Assembly (NCBI GenBank): GCA_949987705.1
Contig: OX465283.1
Location: 71,247,720 to 71,311,719 of the forward strand
Origin: Thereva unica
Taxonomy: Eukaryota; Arthropoda; Insecta; Diptera; Therevidae
DNA length: 64,000 bases
Direction: 5' to 3'
Position 1 is the first letter of the stretch. Every line of letters begins with the position of its first letter. The notes under the pieces were generated by a model, which saw nothing but the letters and a program-made list of their open reading frames with translations, searched no databases and had not been told where the DNA came from. The translations under genes were made by a program, and so were the position numbers. Of this stretch, positions 46,118 through 55,085 are shown piece after piece.

Positions 46118-46899
46118 TCAGAGCGTCAAGCAAAATGCAGAAGAGACGTGAACCAATTCATGCAGTACAGGTCTTCGGCCGAAAGAAAACAGCAACAGCT
46201 GTCGCTTATTGCAAGCGTGGTTGCGGGCTTCTCAGGGTAAATGGCCGCCCTTTGGATATGATTGAACCTAAAGTTTTGCAATATAAATTGCAAGAACCTC
46301 TTCTATTACTAGGCAAGGAAAAATTTGCTGGTGTTGATATTCGAGTTCGAGTAAGTGGTGGTGGTCATGTAGCACAGATCTACGCTATTCGTCAGGCAAT
46401 TTCAAAGGCACTTGTAGCTTTTTATCAAAAATATGTTGATGAGGCATCCAAGAAGGAGATCAAGGACATTTTGATCCAATATGATAGGACATTATTGGTA
46501 GGAGACCCACGTCGTTGTGAACCCAAGAAATTTGGAGGTCCAGGTGCCCGCGCACGCTACCAGAAATCTTATCGTTAATTTTTTTTATATTCCTGCTGTA
46601 ATAACACTAACGGCATAACGAAAAAATATTATAATTAATTGGGGGGTGGACAAATAAAAATAACTGCTGGACAAACTTGTACAAACGATGGACAAACGAT
46701 ATATGTGGTTAAACAATGTTTTTTTCAAAGTTGGGGTGTTGGTTGAAAAAATTTGCAAACATTTTTTTTGCTTATAACTTGTTAACGGTGCCTGGACAAA
46801 CAAAACTTTTGCTTGGACAAACTTGGACAAACGATGGACAAACGTATGAAAAAAAAATTCCAAAATTCGCATTTCGTGTTGCCAACTTCACAGACCTCA
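45990..46899 (+). repeat. Direct repeats flanking RpS16
   Basis: The segments 45990-46088 and 46801-46899 share AAACTTTTGCTTGGACAAAC, GATGGACAAACGTATGA and CGCATTTCGTGTTGCCAACT with about 90% identity. A weaker third set of TGGACAAACTTG/GATGGACAAACG words lies at about 46665-46700. The RpS16 coding region is bracketed by them. Confidence 0.75.
46135..46578 (+). CDS. RpS16: Ribosomal protein S16 (uS9), small ribosomal subunit
   Basis: A complete 147-codon ORF from ATG (context CAAAATG) to TAA. It reads as an uninterrupted uS9 protein: [60 protein letters not shown] and C-terminal KSYR, whose tail contacts P-site tRNA in ribosomes. It is about one residue shorter than the Drosophila protein. 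The frame is open upstream to 45955, but the conserved protein starts at 46135. There is no intron in the CDS. The nearest AATAAA is at about 46655. It sits between direct repeats and next to an inverted duplication, so it may be the parental gene or an intact retrocopy. No sign of decay. Confidence 0.93.
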   Translation: MQKRREPIHAVQVFGRKKTATAVAYCKRGCGLLRVNGRPLDMIEPKVLQYKLQEPLLLLGKEKFAGVDIRVRVSGGGHVAQIYAIRQAISKALVAFYQKYVDEASKKEIKDILIQYDRTLLVGDPRRCEPKKFGGPGARARYQKSYR

Positions 46900-47147
46900 A
46901 ATCCGATCTTAACTAAAACTTTTATTTCACGTTGCATTGATTTAATTATTGTCATAATGCTGTATCCTAGTTTGGCCATGGAGATTCATAAGTATTACAC
47001 TGACCAACGCTATATATAATTAATCTTGAAAAGTTTTTGTTAAAGGCTTATGTAGGTTAAGTTGTGAGACTTTGCGTAATCTAAAACTTAACAAAGTATT
47101 TAACAAACACTACAAAAATCATCATAGTTAAAAAAAAAAAGAGCATG
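46900..47147. other. AT-rich gap
   Basis: Nothing recognised between the RpS16 downstream repeat and the tRNA-like segment. Confidence 0.35.
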
Positions 47148-47217
47148 CTCACCACCAAGAATCGAACCTTAGTCCTTTCGCACCCCGATCTAGCGCCTTT
47201 CCATTACTCCAAACGCT
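47148..47217 (-). ncRNA. tRNA-like segment interrupted by element A
   Basis: On the minus strand GTAATGGAAAGGCGCT, then AAGGTTCGATTCTTGG (a good B box and a pairable T stem), then GGTGGTGAGC, ends in a T-run, a Pol III-type terminator. Its 5' end was cut off by the insertion and continues at 60626 on the far side (CCTACAAGTTAGCG). The acceptor arms do not pair well, so this is a tRNA-derived SINE or pseudogene. Confidence 0.5.
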
Positions 47218-47739
47218 TGTAACTGTCTGGAGTGGGTGTGCCATAGCACGAAGTAGGAAAGGAAACACATCTCAATTAAGGATGTGCAAGACTCGTTTTA
47301 CACAAAAAAAATAATTTGGAGAAGGGGCAGAAGAAAGTGACTGGGTAGGCTTGGCCGCCGAGGGGGATTGCCGAAATTGAGGCATCCGCTGCACCGATCG
47401 TCGGCACGACGTGCGGTGCTCAAACTAGCTCGCCGGATGGGGTGGGGTTCGCGGAGCAGGGATGCCGGAGGGTGACAGTTCAAACAAACTAAAACTCGTG
47501 CCTACATACGAAAATTTAAAAGGGGACGGCAGTGGCGGAGAGACAAACTTACCGAGGCCAACAAGAGGGGGCTAGAAAACTAGGGGAGAGAGATGGTCAC
47601 TGGTTATACTGCCATATTAAAGGAGGTTCACAAAATTTCAATCAAATTATAAATGTTAAGCACTCACCTTGTTGAGGGCATCCTACATCCGGGGGGTTTC
47701 ACCACATTCGGGTTTGATTAGACGGCCATCGTCTCGGGT

Positions 47740-48615
47740 TTTAAGTATTTAAAATTCATAAGTTACCGTTTTTATTAATTCGGGAATTTATTCAATATGT
47801 TTAAACGATTTTATTAAGGTTATATTAGTTTCCAATGGTTGATTTTATTATAGGTAGTTCATACTTAGTTTATTAATATTTTCAAAAGATTTTAATGTAT
47901 TTTATAAAAACATCTCCAAATTTATGTAATTAGTATATTCAGTTCAAATTTAGTTTATTATTTCCAACCGATTTTAAGTTTTTATCATTATTATATGCAG
48001 TTCAAATTTAGGTTATTATTTACAAATGAAGTTATTAAATTGTATATTAGAATTTCAAGACGTTATATTTATTATATGCAGGTCATAGTTATGTCATTAT
48101 TTTCACGGATTTTATTAACTTTTATATTAAAATTTCTAACTTTAATTATTAGCTTCAGTTCATAATTATGTTATTATTTCCAAGGGATTTTATTCATTTT
48201 TATATTAAAATTTATAACTTTATTTTTATTAGGGTGAGTTCATAATTCGGTAATTACTTTCGAAAGATTTTATTAATTTTTTCTTTTTATATTAAAATTC
48301 ATTCTTGATTTGTATTAAATGCAGTTCACAAATTATGTTGTTATTTCCAATGGATTTTATTCATTTTTATATTAAAATTTATAACTTCATTTTTATTAGG
48401 GCCAGTTCATAATTCGGTAATTACTTTCGAAAGATTTTATTAATTTTTATATTAAAATTTATAACTTTATTTATTAGATGCCGTTCATAATTATGTTATT
48501 ATTTCCAAGGGATTTTATTCATTTTTATATTAAAATTTTATAACTTTATTTTTATTAGAGGCAGTTCATAATTCGGTTATCATTTCAGAAGGATTTTATT
48601 AATTTTAAATTTTTT
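47740..48615 (-). repeat. AT-rich minisatellite within the 3' LTR
   Basis: About ten degenerate units of 60-115 bp built on CAGTTCATAATTATGTTATT, TCCAAGGGATTTTATT and TTTTATATTAAAATTTATAA. The same array is at 58430-59305 in the 5' LTR, so it predates the insertion. Confidence 0.8.
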
Positions 48616-49499
48616 TATATTGGCTTCACTTTTGGTCTAGCTTCCTTGCAGCGCTTGCGAGCCCATTCAGATTCCCGAAAGGCGAAAAAAAATGGAAACT
48701 GTAACTTTATTATTCCGTTAGTTAAAATCAACAAGACTCTTCCGTTCATGCACAAGCCGCCGCGAAATTCCTTTTTCTTTTAATAAAACAACACTAATAA
48801 AGCGAGTGTGGCTTAAGAAATAAATATGACAGATTTCTTTTCATTCATTTTCCCGCGCTTCTGTCGATAGAAATACAAAAATCACACTTTTGGCAACTGC
48901 TAGGGGTTTGCGAATCTTGTTCACGACGCTAGATTTTCACTGTGCACCATTTATACTTTCCCGTGATAGAAAGCCAGAGGTGGATCACTTCTGGGGCTAA
49001 AGAAACAGTTTAATTGCTTTCTTTCAATATTTACTGCGAGCGTAGAACAACTCAATTTTCACTTTTCTAATCCCCGAAACGAGAGGAGGAGATATTTCCT
49101 TGTGACTCGCACAACACACGCCAGAATATACACAACAATCGGTCACTAGATGGATCAATACAATTTAGAGCACATTTAATGCTATCGATAATGCTGATTG
49201 AGTCGCGAACTAATATAATTTATCTACATATAATTTGAATAAGGTAATTTTCACTACTTTTCTACTGACATCCTCGCGATCACAAGCACACCGCCAAACT
49301 CGTCACCTTTCTACGACCAAAAAAAAACTTCCTTCTCGTCCGCTCGCTCTCGATCCCGAAGCTTGACTTCTAAATCCAACAAAAAATTCCCCCCATCAAT
49401 CGCCGGATCAGGCGATTTTTCGATCGAAGGCAAAAAACGCGTCCCGTTAACCCGCATTCCTTGTTGCGTATTCTATTGAACATTGCTTTATTGTTTGTT

Positions 49500-49690
49500 T
49501 GTGTGTGCATTTAAAATTGAATTGTTGGGTATTGAGATTGGAGTTTGCTATTTTATTGGTTGGTTGTGTGTGTAAGTTAATTTGCCTTGTTGGGTATGAG
49601 ATTGGAGTTTGCTATTTTATTGGTTGGTTGTGTGTGCAAGTTACTTTGCATTGTTGGGTATTGAGGTTGATTTTCGCCACTTTATTGTGT
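49500..49690 (-). repeat. About 62-bp triplicate within the 3' LTR
   Basis: Three units carrying TTGTTGGGTATTGAGATTGG, TTTGCTATTTTATTGGTTGG and TTGTGTGTGCAAGTTA-type words. They are mirrored in the 5' LTR at 60190-60380, where the third copy has lost two bases. Confidence 0.75.
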
Positions 49691-50804
49691 GTTTGACCGT
49701 GGGTTAAGGGGATTTATGGCTGTCGCAGTTGATAAGTATATGTGTGTTTTATATGCATTTTGGGAAGCGGGATTATTGCTATTGGGTTTAAAGGACTTGA
49801 CTCTTAGACAATGCCGGGCTGCCATTTAATTTACAGCTTACATTTGCCTTGCATAAAAAAAATTTTTATGGTAGACAACGGTGTTAGTGCCTTTGTTTTA
49901 TTCTGGTGGTATGTCTTTCCGTAGGGCGACCGTTACAACACGCGTCACCTGGAAGGCGACAGGTGAGAGGGGACGCGAAACGAATAAACGAGGGGCCCTT
50001 TTGGGTGGTATTTTAGACAACGTGTGGCTCACCCACTCCCTGAGTCCGAGTCTCATGTTCTATTCCCTGAGCTAGACGGGCTTTACTTGTTGAATTCGGG
50101 CTACGGGTCTACGTCATTCAGCCCCGCCTCCGGAGGGGTTAAGTTCAAGTGACACCACTGTGAACGCTTCTACATTGTCCGCATCATCATTAAGTTCCTC
50201 GAGTATGGGCAATCGTCTCGGACAACGGCGCTCGTCAACGGCCACGACTTGGTTCTCAATGTCGATTACACCATGCGCTCCCTAGTGAGTGTGGCACGAG
50301 AGACGTTTCGTTCCGTCGGGAGGAGTCCCAACTCTGCATATCTCCCGTGCTCTCTTAGGCGAGCGTCTTATAGGGTCGCTGGGCCTCATGAGCCTGAGAT
50401 GTGTCTAGATTGTCGGCTCCATACTCGGGCGGACCTAGTCCTGCCGGTGTTGGTTGGACATCAATGGCGTATCTATCGGGTCAGGGAACCTCCCCTCCCA
50501 AGGCGAAGCGGGATGACGAAGACCATGTAGAAAAAGAAGGTGTAGAAGAAGAAGGTGCGAGAAAGAAACCTCCGCTAGAGGGACCGTGCGGTCATACTAC
50601 CACGACTGGTCAGCGGGTGCCGCTGACATCCAGGAAGGCGGTCGACAGACAGTCTACAACGGGATCGGACGGATCTGATAAAACGAACACAAATGCCACC
50701 AGGCGAACCAAACAATCTGGCCAGGTGAACAGTAGCCACCTGCAACCAGATCCCACCGAAAACACACTTCAATTAAACCTTTGGCAACAGACTTTTCGCA
50801 AGGT

Positions 50805-50947
50805 CAGGCGATAGAACGCCTGTTAACCCAGACGGGGAAAGTCTGGTGCTAAGGTGTCCGTCCGACCAAACTAATTAATGGATAAAGAAAAAGATGAGAG
50901 ACCGCTGTCAGATCAGGCCCGCACAGTGCCAGGCGATATGACGCCTG
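50805..50947 (-). repeat. Two palindromes CAGGCG-N6-CGCCTG (element A, 3' region)
   Basis: Copies at 50805-50822 and 50930-50947 within the duplicated leader segment; the second keeps the GCACTG... flank seen in the 5' leader and in element B. Confidence 0.8.
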
Positions 50948-51235
50948 TTAGCCAGATTCCGGGCCAGCCTGACAGGGAGTGAATAACTGCGGAGGCTACC
51001 GCAAAAGATTATAAAAGGTAAAATTGTTGAAAGAGAGAAGAATAGGAGAGCTGAAAAGAAGAAATGGCAAGGGCTAAGGCATTGCGGTAAATACCTTCGC
51101 CCGATTAGGCCTACCCAAGCTCAGGGTGTGGAGAAAAGAGAGAAGAAAAAAGATGAGGCGACTGTGCCCCTGAGAGAACTGGTCTGGCAGCCTCAGTATA
51201 ACTCTAACATTGAAACTTGGTCCCAGACGGCCAAG

Positions 51236-51690
51236 GAAAAACAAGGAGGTGTACCACCGCCAGAGAAGCTATCTAGCAACCTAAGCGGCTTAAAGGTACC
51301 CTATCAGTTGACCGGTGAAGCCGGCGAGATGCCTTATTAGGGCGACTCGGATTTGCTCTAGCAACCACGGCTAAACTAAGACATTAAACCTTGATCTAAG
51401 ATGGTCAAGGAAAAACAAAGAGGTGTACCACCGCCAGAGAAGCTATCTAGCAACCTAAGCGGATTAAAGGTACCCTGACAGTTGACCGGTGAAGCCGGCG
51501 AGATGCCTTATTAGGGCGACTCGGACATGGTCTAGCAACCACTGCAGACATGAAACCTTGACTCCAGATGACCAAGGAAAACAAGGAGGTGTACCACCGC
51601 CAGAGAAGCTATCTAGCAACCTAAGCGGATTAAAGGTACCCTATCAGTTAACCGGTGAAGCCGGCGAGATGCCTTATTAGGGCGACTCGG
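51236..51690 (-). repeat. About 170-bp tandem array, three units
   Basis: Units anchored at GGTGTACCACCGCC (51247, 51422, 51587) share AGAAGCTATCTAGCAACCTA, CCGGTGAAGCCGGCGAGATG and CCTTATTAGGGCGACTCGG. CCGG(TGAAG)CCGG is a short hairpin. The array lies immediately after the pol stop codon on the sense strand. Confidence 0.85.
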
Positions 51691-51716
51691 ATTTGCCTAG
51701 CTCGATGACAGTTTGG

Positions 51717-54700
51717 TCATCGACGAATGTCTTTTGCATGATATATACCTAACGACCGTCCGGTGAAATCCTCTAACTCGTAACGGCTATGTCCAACTTT
51801 TCTTTTCACTCGCGCCTTTTGGAATTTGGCTGCTAACTTCGCGTTAAACCCATCTGCCTTATTACTCACTGGGAAGGTTCTCCTGAACACTATCTGTCCT
51901 GGGTCGAAGCTAATCACTCGACATCGTAGGTCATAAGTCTTTTGGTGACGCAGGTGTGCTTCTGCCAGCTTCCGTTCGACTCGCTCACGCAGTAGTTGTT
52001 GCCGGTCAACCAAAGGAAGTACCGAAATATTCCCATCCTGCAGGGCCCCTAGTTTCGTTAACAACGGATATGTTGATCCGTGAAGAATCATATGATATCC
52101 GAATAAGACTTGGTACGGAGACATTCCTATGGATTCATGGTGGGAACTGCGGAGTGCACATTCTATGGCTGATAGGTGGTTTGCCCACTCTCGATGGTCC
52201 TCGGACAGATAAGCTCTAATTGCGGCTAATACGGAGCGATTGACACGTTCAGAGGCGTTCGGGTGAGGGGAATATATAGGTGTTCGCAGATGTTTAACCC
52301 CGTAATCATTCATCAGCTTTTCAAACTCTTTCGACGTGAAGTGTCGCCCGTTATCCGTGAATATAACTTCGGGCACTCCGAACGCGTGGAAAATACGGTG
52401 TTCTAGGAATTCAGTGGCCGCCTTTGACGTTTCTGATGTGACTGGATGAAGGAAAGGGTACTTGCTGAAGGCATCTAGTACGACTAATACGGCGGTGTGT
52501 CCCTTCTTAGATCTGGGGTAAGGGCCTAAGTAATCAACATACAGAAATTGAAAGGGTCGGTGCGTTTCCATTGCTTTACCCATCGGCGGTCGTAGGGAGG
52601 TATTGGGAGCCTTGGACTCCTTGCAGACTTCACACCGTGTGATATATTCCCGGACTTGACTTGCCATGGACGGCCAAAAATACTTTTCACGTAACCGGTG
52701 CAGGGTTTTACCAATACCGCCATGCGAAGCTTGGGGTGGCGCATGAGCGGACTCAACTAGGGAAGCAGTGAGTTCCTCCGGGATCCACAATTTCCAACTC
52801 AGGTCATCCGTTACGGGGTCGCCGGTACGTGGGGTCGAACGGTGGAACACGTATCCATCTGACACCTGGAGATCGGGAAACTGACCAGCCTGCTCGCGGA
52901 TTTGGTCCGCGAGACGCTGGTAGTCCGTCGATCTGAAGGCGGCAGACGACAGGTCCACATCCCGACAGAAGGACAAATCGTCCACGCAGTCGACGCGCGA
53001 TAAGGCGTCCGGCACCACGTTCTGGCTACCCTTACGGTGCTCTATTGAAAATTGGAATCCCTGGAGTTTTAAGCTCCACCGTGCCAATCGGCCGCTTAAG
53101 TCTGCCTGGCTCATAAGCCACTTCAAGCTGGCATGGTCCGTAATAATGGTGAAGGTGTGGCCTTCCACGTAGGCTCTGAATTTTTTTACGCTTAAGACCG
53201 CTGCGTAGCACTCCAGTTCTGTTATTGAATAATTCCGCTGAGCATTATTGAGTTTTTTTGAAAAATACGCGATGGGGTGTTCGTCATCGCCATGCTTTTG
53301 GAACAAGACGCTTCCAACCCCTGTTTTGCTTGCGTCACACTGGATAAAGAAAGGACGGGTGAAGTCCGGGGTGACTAGTAAGGGAGCTGACATCATCAAT
53401 TTCCTCAACTCCGTGAAGGCCTGTTGGGCCTCGTCGGTCCAAGTAAATTTGGCGGCCTTCAGGCAGTCCGTGATGGGAGAGGCGATGCTCGCATAGTTGC
53501 CGATGAATCGCCTATACCATCCCGTCATGCCTAAAAAGCGCCTCACCTGCTTGGTCGACCTTGGTGTTGGGAAATCTCTGATGGCAGCCACCTTGTCCGG
53601 GTCTGTCTTGAGTGTTCCGTCCCCAATAATGAATCCCAAGTATTTTACCTCCTTTACGCAGAACCGGCTTTTGGCCAGGTTCACAGTTAAGCCAGCAAGA
53701 CAGAGGCAGGAGGCGACTCGTTCCAGCAACCTGACGTGCGTATCAAAGTCTGGGGATACTACCAATAAATCGTCCAAATAGACAAACACATTTTCCCGCA
53801 ACGAGCCTGGGATGGCCTTGTCCATCAGGCGGCACATGCGCTGTGGCGCGTTGCACAGTCCGAACGGCATCACCGTGAACTGATACAACGGCCTGCCTGG
53901 GACTGTGAAAGCGGTCTTTTCCCTAGATTTTTCCTCTAACGGAATCTGCCAGAAGGCATCCTTTAGATCTATAGCGGAGATATACTTAGTGTCCTGTAAC
54001 CGTCCCAAAAGACCGTCGATGTGTGGCAATGGATATGCGTCCTTCACCGTAACTGCATTCACCTTGCGGGAGTCCAGGCAAAGCCGTACTTTGCCAGGCT
54101 TTCGAACCAGGACTACAGGTGAGTTCCATGGGCTGTTGCTCTCTTCAATCACACCTAGACTCAGCATGCGATCGACCTCCCCATACATGAGGGTCTGGAT
54201 GGCAGGAGAGACTGGGTAATGCCTCTGCTTAATAGGCACCGCCTCGCCAGTGTCGATAACATGCTGTTCCAAGTGTGTCTTGCCGAGGCCGCAGGTGTCC
54301 GAAGACGGGAACCGCGCCTTAGCCTGATTCAATCGCACCTGCTGGGCTTCCGCAAGGCGATGGCAGTTTGGATCCTGAGTGGGGCCTAGCTGTATTTCGC
54401 CAATTAGATGTGGGGCCAGGTTAAAGGCCTTCCAAAAGTCTATTCCAAGGTATAGCCGCTGTAACAAGCTAGGGACTATAAATATATTCAAAAGCGAAGT
54501 GCGTGCCCCGTAAGTCACAGGGACTGTGATGTAGCCTACTATCCCTTTAGGGGTGCCGTCAGCCACTTGGACAGAGGTGTGCAAGCGGCGTAGCTGTGCT
54601 TCTGGGTGATTCTGGAGGAACGACTCTGCCCCTCTTCCCAGGCAACTCATGCTTGCCCCGCTGTCTAATAATCCAGTCACGGTTTCGCCCAAAATTTGGA

Positions 54701-55085
54701 CATTCATAAACGGCCGCTCATCAGGGACGTCATTAATTATAGCTGAAATAGCCATGTTAGCCATTTGTCGTTTTTCGTTAGCCCTTAACCGTATACGCGG
54801 GACCTTGACTGGTCGATGAACGTCATCGCCTTCTTGGAAGATTCGTTTTCGGACCTTATGGTAATTATCCCATCGGTGCATGAAGGAAATCTTAGCCTGT
54901 GGAGTAGGGAAGTCCGGTAAAGGTTCTGCTGATGGTGGGTCAGAACAGTCCGTCGTACAAGATGGTGAGACAGGTCTGGGTGAGGAAAAGTCAGGACTTA
55001 TCTCGGGTGCGGGTCTCTGCGAGGCCTCGCACCCGGATTCGGGTTTCCCGAACACTTCGGACAAGTAGGGGTATAAGTATCTGGT
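51717..55085 (-). CDS. pol: Element A pol: protease, reverse transcriptase, RNase H, integrase
   Basis: Open frame of about 1122 codons with no ATG near its start (first codon after the upstream stop is at 55085), so it should be made as Gag-Pol by -1 frameshifting. Residue numbers count from the TTG at 55064. Aspartic protease: LLDSGAS, D134. RT: CLDSRKVNAVTVKDAYPLP, then YLDD at 429-432. RNase H: QCDASKTG, D577, and TDHASLKWL. Integrase zinc site: H774, H781, C811, C814; catalytic D844, D904, E939 (D,D-35-E spacing). The C-terminal tail has RYELEDFTGRSLGIYHAKDI. No stop or frameshift within. It makes and inserts element cDNA; protease, RT and integrase all appear functional by sequence. Confidence 0.95.
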   Translation of the reverse strand, partial: TRYLYPYLSEVFGKPESGCEASQRPAPEISPDFSSPRPVSPSCTTDCSDPPSAEPLPDFPTPQAKISFMHRWDNYHKVRKRIFQEGDDVHRPVKVPRIRLRANEKRQMANMAISAIINDVPDERPFMNVQILGETVTGLLDSGASMSCLGRGAESFLQNHPEAQLRRLHTSVQVADGTPKGIVGYITVPVTYGARTSLLNIFIVPSLLQRLYLGIDFWKAFNLAPHLIGEIQLGPTQDPNCHRLAEAQQVRLNQAKARFPSSDTCGLGKTHLEQHVIDTGEAVPIKQRHYPVSPAIQTLMYGEVDRMLSLGVIEESNSPWNSPVVLVRKPGKVRLCLDSRKVNAVTVKDAYPLPHIDGLLGRLQDTKYISAIDLKDAFWQIPLEEKSREKTAFTVPGRPLYQFTVMPFGLCNAPQRMCRLMDKAIPGSLRENVFVYLDDLLVVSPDFDTHVRLLERVASCLCLAGLTVNLAKSRFCVKEVKYLGFIIGDGTLKTDPDKVAAIRDFPTPRSTKQVRRFLGMTGWYRRFIGNYASIASPITDCLKAAKFTWTDEAQQAFTELRKLMMSAPLLVTPDFTRPFFIQCDASKTGVGSVLFQKHGDDEHPIAYFSKKLNNAQRNYSITELECYAAVLSVKKFRAYVEGHTFTIITDHASLKWLMSQADLSGRLARWSLKLQGFQFSIEHRKGSQNVVPDALSRVDCVDDLSFCRDVDLSSAAFRSTDYQRLADQIREQAGQFPDLQVSDGYVFHRSTPRTGDPVTDDLSWKLWIPEELTASLVESAHAPPQASHGGIGKTLHRLREKYFWPSMASQVREYITRCEVCKESKAPNTSLRPPMGKAMETHRPFQFLYVDYLGPYPRSKKGHTAVLVVLDAFSKYPFLHPVTSETSKAATEFLEHRIFHAFGVPEVIFTDNGRHFTSKEFEKLMNDYGVKHLRTPIYSPHPNASERVNRSVLAAIRAYLSEDHREWANHLSAIECALRSSHHESIGMSPYQVLFGYHMILHGSTYPLLTKLGALQDGNISVLPLVDRQQLLRERVERKLAEAHLRHQKTYDLRCRVISFDPGQIVFRRTFPVSNKADGFNAKLAAKFQKARVKRKVGHSRYELEDFTGRSLGIYHAKDIRR

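Larger units (their letters stand above)
47218..49937 (-). repeat. 3' LTR of element A (2720 bp)
   Basis: The plus-strand text begins TGTAACTGTCTGGAG and ends GGGCGACCGTTACA; on the sense strand TGTAACGGTCGCCC...CCAGACAGTTACA. It matches 57908-60625 at a constant offset of 10690 until a 2-bp difference near 49665 (GAGGTTG here, GATTG there). It contains two internal repeat arrays. Confidence 0.95.
49938..51716 (-). other. 3' non-coding region of element A, with leader duplication
   Basis: Between the pol stop and the 3' LTR. 50575-51110 resembles the 5' leader at 57150-57612: AGGAAGGCGGT, the palindromes, GGCTACCGCAAAAGAT, GGGCTAAGGCA and GGTAAATACCTTCGCCCGAT (leader form GGTAAGTACCTTCGCCCGAT). 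51236-51690 is a tandem array. No env-like ORF, signal peptide or membrane segment was found, and no clear polypurine tract lies next to the LTR. Confidence 0.7.

Noticed and set aside
45955..46134. N-terminal extension of RpS16 by 60 codons
   Set aside because: The frame is open, but the extension has no ribosomal protein similarity, lies over a splice-acceptor-like TTTTTTCCAG and a flanking direct repeat, and the conserved protein begins at 46135.
47148..47217. Functional tRNA gene disrupted by element A
   Set aside because: The T arm is good, but after removing the insertion the acceptor arms still do not pair, so a tRNA-derived repeat is more likely.
49938..51716. An env gene downstream of pol in element A
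   Set aside because: Frames here are at most about 140 codons, lie mostly on the opposite strand, and show no signal peptide, membrane anchor or cleavage site. The region is made of leader duplication and tandem repeats.
55062..55064. Independent start of pol at 55064
   Set aside because: The codon is TTG, not ATG, and the frame is open only from 55085. The slippery site and stem in the overlap explain expression better.
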